Part shown: positions 6,317-13,737 of the stretch, one piece after another | Numbering within the stretch: position 1 is the stretch's first letter | Layout: each line of letters begins with the position of its first letter | Virus record (IMG/VR): IMGVR_UViG_3300046524_000347 | Span: 1-24,770 of that record | Source: a virus | Length of the DNA: 24,770 nucleotides | Direction: 5' to 3' (one strand) | Notes under the pieces: model-generated | The model's database searches: none | What the model saw: only the letters and a program-made list of their open reading frames with translations | What the model was told of the DNA's origin: nothing | Program-made: the position numbers and the translations under genes

Positions 6317-6587
6317 GGCTGTCTGCCGGAATGGCGGGTAGGTCGATTCCCAACTGCTCAGCCAGCCAACGGATACCGGGTTGTCTGATCCGGGTAGATT
6401 GGCTGTATTGCATGCCGAGCTGGTCGTGGTACCACTGGCCGTCCTTGATGCGCAGATAGTCGCGGTCACGGTTGGGGTAGGCTGGTAGGTTGCGCTCGTT
6501 GAGCAGACCTTTTTCACGCATGCGAGCAATGAGCTTCGGGCGAGTCAGGCCGAGGTGGGTTGCGGCTTGGGCGAGGGTTCGTTCCAT
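6303..6587 (-). CDS. Antirepressor-like DNA-binding protein (KilAC/ANT-type)
   Basis: Predicted 94 residues. It begins with a helix-turn-helix-like segment (LAQAATHLGLTRPKLIARMR, about 4-23), continues EKGLLNERNLPAY, then YLRIKDGQWYHDQLGM, and a final region IRQPGIRWLAEQLGI. This order (tri-helical DNA-binding module, then a small beta element, then a helix) fits the C-terminal ANT domain of phage antirepressors, here stand-alone. ATG 6587 has GAGGGG seven bases upstream. Role probably regulation of the lysis-lysogeny switch or of host genes; not proven. Confidence 0.65.
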   Translation of the reverse strand: MERTLAQAATHLGLTRPKLIARMREKGLLNERNLPAYPNRDRDYLRIKDGQWYHDQLGMQYSQSTRIRQPGIRWLAEQLGIDLPAIPADSRDVA

Positions 6588-6597
6588 GGTGTGCCCC

Positions 6598-7188
6598 TCA
6601 TGCCGCGTGCGCAGCTGGTGTTGCCGCTGCAGCAAGGTGGTTGATGGACTCGCTGACCTTGCCGTAGATCTCGGCATCGCTGCCGTACACGGTAAAGCAA
6701 CGGGTGTGCGGGCTTTTGTTACCGATGCTCAGGATGGTGGTGACACCTGAGCGAGATTGAGTGCGGTGCAGCGCGACAATTAGCGGGTAGTCGAAACCCA
6801 TGTCGAGGTTCAGCACGCCGCCGGTGCGCACCAGTTCAAACACTCGTTGCTTGTCCGAGACTTCAAAGCGTCCGTATTCGCGGCTGGCGTGAGGGCGTTG
6901 CAGCAGGTCGCTGGTATTGCTCGCATCGAACGGGCCGTTGGCGATCTCTTCGATGAAGTCGGCCAGCTTGAGATGCATCTTCTTTTCGTTATGCAGGGTC
7001 AGTGTGTGGCGTTCGCTGCCCAGCTCCACGACGAAGGTGCTTTCTGAGATGCTACGTTCAACCTTGAGGCGAAACGCCAGACATTCGCGTCTAGGCGCGG
7101 TCCGTAGGACGTGGTTGAAAGTCTCGGTCAGGTTGACCTGAGCATTGAGCAGCTGCAGGGTGCGGTTGTCGATTTTGTACTTGATCAT
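6598..7188 (-). CDS. Conserved phage protein of unknown function
   Basis: Predicted 196 residues, no membrane segment. The N-terminal part appears beta-rich with alternating charged residues (CLAFRLKVERSISESTFVVE, HTLTLHNEKKMHLKL), followed by a helix (ADFIEEIANG) and a C-terminal region with FDYPLIVALHRTQSRSGVTT. I do not recognise a family. ATG 7188 overlaps the stop of the preceding gene as ATGA. It is the second gene of the leftward operon, so it should be expressed early. Confidence 0.7.
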   Translation of the reverse strand: MIKYKIDNRTLQLLNAQVNLTETFNHVLRTAPRRECLAFRLKVERSISESTFVVELGSERHTLTLHNEKKMHLKLADFIEEIANGPFDASNTSDLLQRPHASREYGRFEVSDKQRVFELVRTGGVLNLDMGFDYPLIVALHRTQSRSGVTTILSIGNKSPHTRCFTVYGSDAEIYGKVSESINHLAAAATPAAHAA

Positions 7189-7361
7189 GCTGCATGCCCT
7201 CCGCCGTTCGGATTGACTGGGGCAGGAGTGGTGCGTGCTGTCAGCTTCGGTTTGGTGATGGCGAACGCGCAGCCGTACTCGCGGGCTAGTCGCCGGATCT
7301 CAAAGATTTGGAAGGGGTTGGTAGCGGCCGGGTGGACGTGCAGGGTTGCTGTGGTGTTCAT
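7185..7361 (-). CDS. Small protein, first gene of leftward operon
   Basis: Predicted 58 residues from ATG 7361, with GAGG six bases upstream. Contains FQIFEIRRLAREYGCAFAIT, a possible DNA-binding-like helix pair, and a proline-rich tail. It is the first gene after the leftward promoter at 7396-7424 and overlaps the next gene as ATGA. Function unknown. Confidence 0.65.
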   Translation of the reverse strand: MNTTATLHVHPAATNPFQIFEIRRLAREYGCAFAITKPKLTARTTPAPVNPNGGGHAA

Positions 7362-7395
7362 GGTTTGCCTCGCTCTGTGGTGGAAGAGTGAGGTA

Positions 7396-7424
7396 AATAT
7401 CAACTGTAGGTTGATTATTGTCAA
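7396..7424 (-). promoter_or_regulatory. Leftward early promoter (PL)
   Basis: On the minus strand TTGACA (7424-7419) is followed by a 17-base spacer and GATATT (7401-7396). The operator at 7399-7415 covers the -10 box and most of the spacer, so bound repressor would block it. It drives 7361 leftward to the integrase. Confidence 0.7.
7399..7415. promoter_or_regulatory. Left operator 1
   Basis: ATCAACTGTAGGTTGAT is a perfect six-base dyad (ATCAAC / GTTGAT) with five central bases. The same dyad occurs at 9815-9831 next to the rightward promoter. Probable site for the repressor at 9035-9766 and/or the Cro-like protein. Confidence 0.7.
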
Positions 7425-7438
7425 CAGCTACAGGTTGA
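7421..7438. promoter_or_regulatory. Left operator 2, degenerate
   Basis: TCAAC (7421-7425) and GTTGA (7434-7438) repeat the half-sites of the neighbouring operator with an eight-base gap. It lies over the -35 box of the leftward promoter. Confidence 0.45.
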
Positions 7439-7460
7439 TAATTTTGCGTTTCGTGATGGC

Positions 7461-7483
7461 GCCTTGACATGTCTACTCAAGGC
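7461..7483. promoter_or_regulatory. Dyad overlapping the reverse-transcriptase promoter
   Basis: GCCTTGA (7461-7467) and TCAAGGC (7477-7483) are perfect complements with a nine-base gap. The dyad covers the -35 box and spacer of the promoter at 7464-7491. Its sequence differs from the phage operators, so any protein bound here would be a different one. Confidence 0.45.
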
Positions 7484-7491
7484 TCTACATT
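7464..7491 (+). promoter_or_regulatory. Promoter of the reverse-transcriptase gene
   Basis: TTGACA (7464-7469), a 16-base spacer and TACATT (7486-7491) give a good sigma70-like promoter 37 bases before the ATG at 7528. It lies beyond the phage operators, so the gene should be expressed in the lysogen. Confidence 0.6.
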
Positions 7492-7527
7492 GCCGGTTAC
7501 ACCAATTTGTCGCGCATGGGGGAACGG

Positions 7528-9024
7528 ATGTCGAAGACCGCTGATTTTTATGAAAAGGACTTTTGGTCTGGGCTATTTCCAATGCAAACAAATTTGCTAA
7601 TGATCACAAGAAAGGAAAAAGAGCTCTCTGAATATGTCTATCAGAAAGTCTTATCCACTGATGAGCAACATAATTTTATCCCCCAGCAACGGGTATACGC
7701 CGATAAATCTAACGGCCATTTGCGTAGAACGCTGAAGCTCGATCCGGTGGCAGAATATTTCCTTTATGACGTGGTGTACAGGAATCGTTCAATTTTTAGG
7801 AAGCCGTTTTCTGAGAGTAGAAAGTCCTATGGCTACAGGTTTGAAAGTGGTGAGGTTGTTCCAATTAGTCAGGCGTACAAGAGTTATAGGCAAGACGTGA
7901 CAGATAATTTGGGGAAGTTTAAGCATCACCTCAGTTTTGATATAGCGGGATTTTTTAATAGCGTTTACCACCACGATCTCTCTCATTGGTTTTCATCCTC
8001 TGAAAGTGTAACTGATAAAGATAATGAGGCTCTTGGTAAGTTTTTTCGGGAAATTAACTCTGGTCGGAGTGTTGATTTTCTGCCTCATGGCCTATATCCA
8101 TCGAAAATGATTGGCAGTGATTTTCTAAAATTTACCGAGCAGTCAGGTCAGCTTAAGAGCTCGGTGCTTTTAAGGTTTATGGATGACTACCATCTATTTG
8201 ATGACGATGAAAACAACATAAAAAGAGATTTTATTAGAATTCAAAAGATGCTGGGTGACAAAGGATTGAATGTAAATCCACAGAAGACTAGGAAGAGTGT
8301 TCAAGATGTGCAAGAGGAGGTTTCAGCGATCCGGCAAGAACTATATGAGATAGTTGAGATTGAAGTAGGAGTCTCTATTTGGGGGTCTGGGGTCGAGGTG
8401 CCAGAGATGGAGGAAATCCAGATCATCACGGACTTATCAGCTGATCAGATTAATCGCCTTCTCGCTTTTCTAAAAGAAGACTCTTTGGATGATCATGATG
8501 CTGAGTTTATACTCAATGTCCTTAGATACTATTCTACCGATGTTAATGACTATTTGCCTGTGCTTCTTGAACGTTTCCCAAGCCTCACGAAAAGTATATT
8601 CACAATGTTCAATAATAAAAGTACTGTTCAGGGGGAGGATGACAAATTAGCCGATGTTGTTCATAGCTTCTTGAAGGTTGCTGATCATTTATCCGAGTTT
8701 CAAATATTTTGGCTGGCTGTTTTGGCTGAAAATAAACTATCAAACACTCGGCTGTATGGAGAGATTCTGAATTTGTTGTACAACTGTTCCTCTGGGAGCA
8801 CCATTGCGCGATCCAAGATATTAGAGATACCGACCCAGAAGTTTGGGATGAAAGAGTTGCGTGAGGAGCACTTGAAGAATGGTAGCTCTGACTGGTTGTC
8901 GTGGGCTTCTGCTATGGGAAGTAGGACGCTAAAGAAAGCAGAAAGGAATTACGTTCTGGACTATTTTTCAAAGGGTTCATCATTGAATTATTTAATATCC
9001 TCTTGCGTAAAGGATATGGACTGA
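7528..9024 (+). CDS. Reverse transcriptase, probable antiphage (DRT/Abi-like)
   Basis: Predicted 498 residues. The palm motifs are visible in order: motif A FDIAGFFNSVYHHDL (137-151, D138), motif B LPHGLYPSKMIGSDFL (185-200), motif C RFMDDY (216-221, D219 and D220) and motif D KGLNVNPQKTRK (245-256). All three catalytic aspartates are present. About 240 further residues form a helical C-terminal region, as in defence-associated UG/Abi reverse transcriptases; there is no intron maturase or retron-like layout. Subclass not assigned. ATG 7528 was chosen because GGGGG lies five bases upstream. The gene is AT-rich compared with the phage core. It has its own promoter and converges on the repressor gene with ten bases between the stops. 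Position and family suggest protection of the lysogen against other phages. Confidence 0.85.
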   Translation: MSKTADFYEKDFWSGLFPMQTNLLMITRKEKELSEYVYQKVLSTDEQHNFIPQQRVYADKSNGHLRRTLKLDPVAEYFLYDVVYRNRSIFRKPFSESRKSYGYRFESGEVVPISQAYKSYRQDVTDNLGKFKHHLSFDIAGFFNSVYHHDLSHWFSSSESVTDKDNEALGKFFREINSGRSVDFLPHGLYPSKMIGSDFLKFTEQSGQLKSSVLLRFMDDYHLFDDDENNIKRDFIRIQKMLGDKGLNVNPQKTRKSVQDVQEEVSAIRQELYEIVEIEVGVSIWGSGVEVPEMEEIQIITDLSADQINRLLAFLKEDSLDDHDAEFILNVLRYYSTDVNDYLPVLLERFPSLTKSIFTMFNNKSTVQGEDDKLADVVHSFLKVADHLSEFQIFWLAVLAENKLSNTRLYGEILNLLYNCSSGSTIARSKILEIPTQKFGMKELREEHLKNGSSDWLSWASAMGSRTLKKAERNYVLDYFSKGSSLNYLISSCVKDMD

Positions 9025-9034
9025 GTAAAGGCTG

Positions 9035-9766
9035 TTACTCGGGAAGGAATGTGCCGACTACTTTTCCGCAAATATGAGTTTCTTCTGTAATTTCAATTAT
9101 CGGGTATTGTGGATTGATGGGCCTGAGAAATTGCCGGCCCGCGTCCTCTACCAGTATTTTGAAAGTCGCTTCGTTTGTACGAGGGACTCGAGCGATTACT
9201 CTGTCACCGGTTTTGGTTTCTGCTTCGGGGTCTACGAAAATAATGCACCCGGTTGGATAGCTGCGACCGGGTCCCGGATTCGTCATCGAATCCCCGAGAA
9301 CCTTCAAAGCGTATCCATGGTTGCTTATCGGAACCGGGCACGACAGCCAAGAATCTGCATCGTATGCCTCAAAGTTAGAGATCGCCTCACACCAAGCCCC
9401 GGCTTGAACCCACGAAATCAGCGGCACTTTGCCAAAACGCTGATTTATTTCACTGACATTGGTACCCTCGCCAACGGCAATTTGCCGAACGTTACTCTCT
9501 CCAGTTTGCTGTTTCGGCAGCACCCCGTATTCAAGCCACTCCCGTCTTACCTTCAGCCATGAGCAAAGGGCCGACATACTGTCTGCCTCAGCCATTGCTT
9601 CGCCATTCAGCCACTTGCTGATGGCCTGGGTCGTTTTATCAACACCCACGCTTTTCAACTGACGATGAATATCCACTCCACGACCCCGGCTGCGTACGCC
9701 GGCATCGTCGAGGGCTTCGTGTAGGCGCTCGCTGAACGCTGCGCGGAGAGAATTTTTATCAACCAT
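9035..9766 (-). CDS. cI: CI/LexA-type prophage repressor
   Basis: Predicted 243 residues. The N-terminal 80 residues hold a helix-turn-helix (about 34-55, with TTQAISKWLNGE). The C-terminal half is a peptidase S24 domain with nucleophile S160 (in GDSM) and K203 (in ATFKIL). A cleavage site AG at 122-123 (WVQAGAW) fits RecA-stimulated self-cleavage, so DNA damage should induce the prophage. No strong ribosome binding site precedes ATG 9766. It is divergent from the Cro-like gene, and the operators at 7399-7415 and 9815-9831 are its likely targets. Related in layout to PrtR and other Pseudomonas phage repressors. Confidence 0.93.
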   Translation of the reverse strand: MVDKNSLRAAFSERLHEALDDAGVRSRGRGVDIHRQLKSVGVDKTTQAISKWLNGEAMAEADSMSALCSWLKVRREWLEYGVLPKQQTGESNVRQIAVGEGTNVSEINQRFGKVPLISWVQAGAWCEAISNFEAYDADSWLSCPVPISNHGYALKVLGDSMTNPGPGRSYPTGCIIFVDPEAETKTGDRVIARVPRTNEATFKILVEDAGRQFLRPINPQYPIIEITEETHICGKVVGTFLPE

Positions 9767-9787
9767 GAGTTGAGAGTCTCATAAAGG

Positions 9788-9814
9788 TTGCGCAATAGTC
9801 AGTTGATCTATAAC
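9788..9814 (+). promoter_or_regulatory. Possible rightward early promoter (PR)
   Basis: A good -10 box TATAAC (9809-9814) follows TTGCGC (9788-9793) at a short 15-base spacing. It lies 31 bases before the Cro-like start, with the 9815-9831 operator directly downstream of the -10 box. The -35 box is weak. Confidence 0.4.
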
Positions 9815-9831
9815 ATCAACCGTAAGTTGAT
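9802..9831. promoter_or_regulatory. Right operator region
   Basis: ATCAACCGTAAGTTGAT (9815-9831) is the same six-base dyad as the left operator. A further GTTGAT half-site lies at 9802-9807. Binding would control both the Cro-like gene and the repressor gene, which diverge here. Confidence 0.7.
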
Positions 9832-9845
9832 AAATGGAGGTTGTC

Positions 9846-10106
9846 ATGTTGGACCCCGCAGATTTTCCGAGCGCGATTGCGTTTGCGTTTGAAGCCGTTG
9901 GCGGCATCGGGGCCGCTGCGAAGGTATGCAACAGAAGCTACCAAGCGCTGAACAAATGGCGTCAGGCTGCATGCCTGCCGCGAACGGATTACACAGGCGA
10001 AACCAAATACGCCGAGCTGTTGGCAATTGCTGCGAAGCAGAAAGGCAACGCATTCCAAGCGGCTTGGCTGTTGAACGCTTCGGCTCCACAAAAAGCTGCA
10101 GCGTAG
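9846..10106 (+). CDS. cro: Cro/YdaS-like regulator
   Basis: Predicted 86 residues. A helix-turn-helix is visible in IGAAAKVCNRSYQALNKWRQ (about 25-44), typical of Cro/YdaS-type proteins that oppose the repressor. ATG 9846 has GGAGG five bases upstream; ATG 9834 is in frame but would put its own ribosome binding site inside the gene. Divergent from the repressor gene and followed by a long structured gap. Confidence 0.82.
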   Translation: MLDPADFPSAIAFAFEAVGGIGAAAKVCNRSYQALNKWRQAACLPRTDYTGETKYAELLAIAAKQKGNAFQAAWLLNASAPQKAAA

Positions 10107-10437
10107 TCAGAAAAAAGGCGACCCAAAGGTCGCCCAGTTTCTCCCGGCACGCACCACCACAGCGCTGTCGGGTCGCGATAAAGATAGGCGGGCACACCAC
10201 ATGCAACCACCTCTCTTTATCGCGCTTTTCCAAGGCTCGGAAGCCTTGGTGTTGCTGCCTCTTCCACCACAGATTTGGCAGCTGTTGCGCCAGAGGTGAG
10301 CAATGGATTGCTCGCCCCGGCACGGTGCCGGTATCGATCCCGAAGATCTAGCCGGCGTTTGGGCCCTTTCAAGCCACGCGGCAAATGTATCACCACTGCA
10401 TGTCGCGCGGCACTGGCAACTTACAAGGATTAATGCC
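10107..10437. other. Structured gap between cro and cII, possible antisense RNA
   Basis: No convincing gene in 330 bases. It holds an 11-base inverted repeat CGCGATAAAGA (10174-10184) / TCTTTATCGCG (10214-10224), a perfect hairpin CCAAGGCT-CGGA-AGCCTTGG (10230-10249), and at its left end a terminator that works on the minus strand. This fits either a long structured leader before cII or a small leftward RNA ending at 10111. No promoter was identified with confidence. Confidence 0.4.
10111..10134 (-). terminator. Terminator on the minus strand after cro
   Basis: GGCGACC (10117-10123) pairs with GGTCGCC (10128-10134) with a four-base loop. On the minus strand the hairpin is followed by six T, a canonical rho-independent terminator; on the plus strand the T tract is weak. 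It would stop leftward transcription entering cro. Confidence 0.6.
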
Positions 10438-10956
10438 ATGAGCCGTATCGCTCTGAGTTCTGTTGAGCGGGCGCAGCGGGAAGTTTTGCCGCTCGATCTC
10501 GCGCTTTACCATGCCGCTCGGGACTACCCCGGCGGCGCCGCAGCCATCGCCGCCACTACTGGCCGAAATGCGACCACGCTGCAGCACAAGCTGTCCCCAA
10601 CCCACCCCAGCCACGCGGTGAACATTCAAGAGTTCGGCGAGATTCTGGAACTGACCAAGGATCGCCGCATTCTGGATGCAGTGCATGCCTTGGTAGGTGA
10701 CACGACTTGGCAGGAGCTGGCTGAGGCGTACACCAACGATATGCCCGAGACGTTGACCACCGGGATAGCCGAGTACTTCCGGCAGGTCGCGGATCTGGCG
10801 GATACCTGGGCCAAGAGCATTGGCGACGGAGTTGTTTCCGATGAGGAACTTGCCGCGATTCGCCTGCAGGTTTTTCGAGGCATTCAAGGGTTGCTGGGAT
10901 TGTTCAACCGCGCCACCTACGTCAATCAAACGACGCGGGGTACTGATCGTGGTTGA
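10438..10956 (+). CDS. CII-like regulator (Phage_CP76 family)
   Basis: Predicted 172 residues. Residues 17-90 follow the Phage_CP76/CII pattern: LPLDLALYHAARDYPGG, then IAATTGRNATTLQHKLSPTH, then INIQEF-like and a helix. Such proteins regulate the choice between lysis and lysogeny. ATG 10438 has AAGGA eight bases upstream. It overlaps the next gene by eight bases. Confidence 0.8.
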   Translation: MSRIALSSVERAQREVLPLDLALYHAARDYPGGAAAIAATTGRNATTLQHKLSPTHPSHAVNIQEFGEILELTKDRRILDAVHALVGDTTWQELAEAYTNDMPETLTTGIAEYFRQVADLADTWAKSIGDGVVSDEELAAIRLQVFRGIQGLLGLFNRATYVNQTTRGTDRG

Positions 10957-11179
10957 TATCGTAGACTTCGCTAATGACCTGGTTCAGGAGCGTATCGATC
11001 AGGCGCTGGCTGCACGTCTCCTCGCCGCCAAGCCCGTTTTGGCGGCGCATTCGTTTCTGTTCTGTGAAACCTGCGATGGCCCGATCCCCGAGGCTCGCCG
11101 TTTGGCGCAGCCCGGCTGTACGCAGTGCGTGGACTGCCTTTCTCTCGCGGAATTGAAAGGGGCACGCCATGCTCGATGA
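10949..11179 (+). CDS. TraR/DksA-like zinc-finger protein
   Basis: Predicted 76 residues from GTG 10949. A four-cysteine finger is visible: CETC (about 44-47) and CVDC (about 65-68), with GPIPEARRLAQPG between them as in TraR/DksA-type proteins. These bind the RNA polymerase secondary channel and alter promoter response. It overlaps cII by eight bases and the primase gene by eleven, so the three are translated as a unit. Confidence 0.85.
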   Translation: MVDIVDFANDLVQERIDQALAARLLAAKPVLAAHSFLFCETCDGPIPEARRLAQPGCTQCVDCLSLAELKGARHAR

Positions 11180-13385
11180 GGTACTGGGGCAATTCGCGGA
11201 TTACGGTCTTGAGCCAGCGCAGCCATTGGTGTTCAGCAAGCTGACCCGCTGCAAGACGACACAAGACAAGGGCAAGGAAAAGAACGGTTGGTATGTCGTT
11301 CATGAGCAACGTACTGAGAAAGGCGAAACGCTGATCTTCGGTGCGTTCGGTGACTGGCGTTCGGGCGAGTCTCAGAAGATCAAGGTAAAAGCTGGGCGAA
11401 TGTCGCCCGAAGAGCGCGAGGTTATGCGCGCTCGACAGGAAGAGGCCAAACGCCGCGCAGCAGAGATCTCGGCCAACGCGGCACGTCGTGCGGCGAAGCG
11501 TGCAGCGGGTATGTTCAAACGCATGCCTGAGAAGGGCCGTAGCGACTATCTGGATCGCAAGCAGATTGTCGGCTTCGGCGTTCGTTATGCACCGCGCACC
11601 GGTGCTTTCTTGGTGCCAATGAGCAATGTGCGCGACGAGATTGTCGGCCTGCAGGTGGTGTTTCCGACCAAGCAAGAAGACACCGGGCGGGACAAGTCTT
11701 ATTGGCCTTATGGCATGTCGAAAGACGGCGCCTTTCACTTGATCGGACCGCATCCGGATCCGGGCGAGCCGGTACTGGTGTGTGAGGGCTACGCGACCGG
11801 CGCAAGCCTGCATATGGCCACGTCACTGACCGTGGCCGTTGCGTTTGATGCGGGCAATCTACTGGTGGTTTGCAAGGCCATGCGCGAGCGCTTCGCCGGT
11901 TGCCCGCTGATCATCTGCCGAGACGATGACTGGAAGACCACCAAGCCGAATGGCGATGCCTGGAACCCTGGTGAAGAAAAAGCAAACAACGCGGCGCTGA
12001 TCGTCGGTGGCCAGGTAGTCGCGCCGATCTTTTCCGGTGAGCGGGAAGCCAAGTGGACCGACTTCAATGATCTGCATGTCGCGGAAGGTTTGGAGGCGGT
12101 GCGCCGTCAGGTGTTGGCGGTGGTCAAGCCGCCGGCTGCTGGTGGCTGGAAGGACATGCTGGCCCGCAGTGAAAGCGGCGCGCTGATTGCGCACATGCAG
12201 AACGTCGAATTGATCCTGGCCAACGATGAGCGTTGGGCCGGTGTGATCAGCTACAGCGCGTTCAGTTCGAAGATCGTGAAGCTGCGTGCGGCGCCCTATG
12301 GCGGCGGCACGGGCGATTGGGCTGACATTGACGATGTTCGGGTGATGAAGTGGCTCGCGCAGCAGTACAACTTGCGGGTCAAGGCCACGCATGTGATCGA
12401 GGCGGTGAGCGTAGTTGCGCATGACCATGCGTTTCATCCGGTGCGCCAGTACCTGCGCAAGCTGCAGTGGGATCAGGTGCCTAGGCTTGAAAGTTGGCTT
12501 ACCGATGTCATGGGAGTGAAGGCAACAGACTATTCAGCAAAGGTCGGCAAGCGCTGGATGTTATCCGCAGTGGCGAGGGTGATGAAGCCCGGTTGCAAGG
12601 CTGACTCGGTGATGATTCTGGAAGGTGCGCAGGGCGCCGGTAAGTCGACCGCGATGAGCATTCTTGGCGGTGAGTGGTTCATGGACACGCCGTTTGCGCT
12701 GGGCGACAAGGACGGGTTTCAGGCGATCCGGGGCAAGTGGATCGTCGAGCTGGGCGAGCTGGACAGCTTCAACAAGGCTGAGAGCACGAAGGCCAAGCAG
12801 TTCTTTTCGGCGTCCACTGACACTTATCGCGAGAGCTACGGCCGCAGAACGATGGACGTGCCACGCCAGTGTGTTTTCGTGGGTACGACCAACCAGGATG
12901 AGTACCTGAAGGACGCCACCGGCAACCGGCGTTACTGGCCAGTTGCGTGTACCAAGGTGGATCTGGAGCTGTTGCGTTCGATGCGCGATCAGCTGTGGGC
13001 CGAGGCGGTGTTCTGCTACGACGCGGGCGACCTCTGGTGGGTGACGCTGGATGAGGCGGCAATGTTCGGTGAAGAGCAGGACGAGCGCTTTGTTGTGGAT
13101 GAATGGGAAGGGCCGATTCTGACCTGGCTCGAGGAGTCGCAGATTGGCGAGACCACCACTGGCAGTGACGTGCTTACCAGTGCGCTGAAGTTGGACTTCG
13201 GGCATTGGGGCAAGCCGGAGCAGATGCGCGTCGGCGCGATCATGCATCGGTTGGGCTGGCGACGTGTTCGGTTGCCGGCATTGGCAAAGAGCGGCCAGCG
13301 GCCTTGGGCATACAAGAAGCCGGCAGGGTGGGGCGGTGCCTCGGCGTTGCAGCGAGTGGAGTTCGAGGAGCCTTGCTTTGATTAA
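11169..13385 (+). CDS. Phage primase-helicase (Toprim plus VirE-type P-loop)
   Basis: Predicted 738 residues. The N-terminal half is a Toprim-like primase region, with LVCEGYATGASL near 203-214 and an ICRDDDW metal-binding stretch. The C-terminal half is a virulence-associated-E/SF3-like helicase, with Walker A GAQGAGKST (486-494) and Walker B WIVELGELD (about 524-532), and the GTTNQDEYLKD and GNRRYWPV patterns of that family. It should start and unwind phage DNA at replication. ATG 11169 has AAAGGGG eight bases upstream. Confidence 0.93.
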   Translation: MLDEVLGQFADYGLEPAQPLVFSKLTRCKTTQDKGKEKNGWYVVHEQRTEKGETLIFGAFGDWRSGESQKIKVKAGRMSPEEREVMRARQEEAKRRAAEISANAARRAAKRAAGMFKRMPEKGRSDYLDRKQIVGFGVRYAPRTGAFLVPMSNVRDEIVGLQVVFPTKQEDTGRDKSYWPYGMSKDGAFHLIGPHPDPGEPVLVCEGYATGASLHMATSLTVAVAFDAGNLLVVCKAMRERFAGCPLIICRDDDWKTTKPNGDAWNPGEEKANNAALIVGGQVVAPIFSGEREAKWTDFNDLHVAEGLEAVRRQVLAVVKPPAAGGWKDMLARSESGALIAHMQNVELILANDERWAGVISYSAFSSKIVKLRAAPYGGGTGDWADIDDVRVMKWLAQQYNLRVKATHVIEAVSVVAHDHAFHPVRQYLRKLQWDQVPRLESWLTDVMGVKATDYSAKVGKRWMLSAVARVMKPGCKADSVMILEGAQGAGKSTAMSILGGEWFMDTPFALGDKDGFQAIRGKWIVELGELDSFNKAESTKAKQFFSASTDTYRESYGRRTMDVPRQCVFVGTTNQDEYLKDATGNRRYWPVACTKVDLELLRSMRDQLWAEAVFCYDAGDLWWVTLDEAAMFGEEQDERFVVDEWEGPILTWLEESQIGETTTGSDVLTSALKLDFGHWGKPEQMRVGAIMHRLGWRRVRLPALAKSGQRPWAYKKPAGWGGASALQRVEFEEPCFD

Positions 13386-13737
13386 GGAGATCGATTCGCT
13401 GCTTCGGTTGTGGGCGCAGGAGCTGCATTCAGAGCATTCAAAAGGGGGGCTTGCTGGGGGGAACATGGTTGCGATGATGATGGAGAGCAATGGGCAACTG
13501 ATCAGGGGGCGGCGTGCTTTCCGGGCGCCCCTGGAGAGTTCGTTGGACATCGAGCTGATCGTGACCAAGCACCTCGCGCCAGAGCTGGTGACGGTGGTGC
13601 GTGAGCATTACTGCACGCTCGATGTGGATATGCGCTTGCGGTATGCCCATTGCGGTTGTGGTCGCGATACGTACTATCAGCGTTTGCATGAGGCGCATCT
13701 GCAGATCTTCGGCGTGATGATGGGGCTGGCTGCGTGA
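13378..13737 (+). CDS. Phage antitermination Q-like protein
   Basis: Predicted 119 residues. The C-terminal part reads PELVTVVREHYCTLD, then AHCGCGRDTYYQRLHEAH, a helix-turn-helix-like pattern of the Q-type proteins found at this position in Pseudomonas phages. It should let RNA polymerase read through into the late genes. The start is TTG 13378, with GAGGAG seven bases upstream; it overlaps the primase gene by eight bases. ATG starts further in lack a good site. Confidence 0.72.
   Translation: MIKEIDSLLRLWAQELHSEHSKGGLAGGNMVAMMMESNGQLIRGRRAFRAPLESSLDIELIVTKHLAPELVTVVREHYCTLDVDMRLRYAHCGCGRDTYYQRLHEAHLQIFGVMMGLAA

Noticed and set aside
9023-9040. Terminator between the reverse transcriptase and repressor genes
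   Set aside because: GAGTAA/TTACTC form a 6-base stem, but no T tract follows on either strand and the stem overlaps both stop codons.
10107-10439. 110-codon leftward frame opposite the cII leader
   Set aside because: No ribosome binding site or recognisable domain; an RNA role for the region is more plausible.
10971-11813. 280-codon leftward frame
   Set aside because: Antisense to the TraR-like and primase genes, whose motifs are clear; the translation has no family features.
12561-13568. 335-codon leftward frame
   Set aside because: Antisense to the helicase half of the primase gene, explained by GC-rich codon use.
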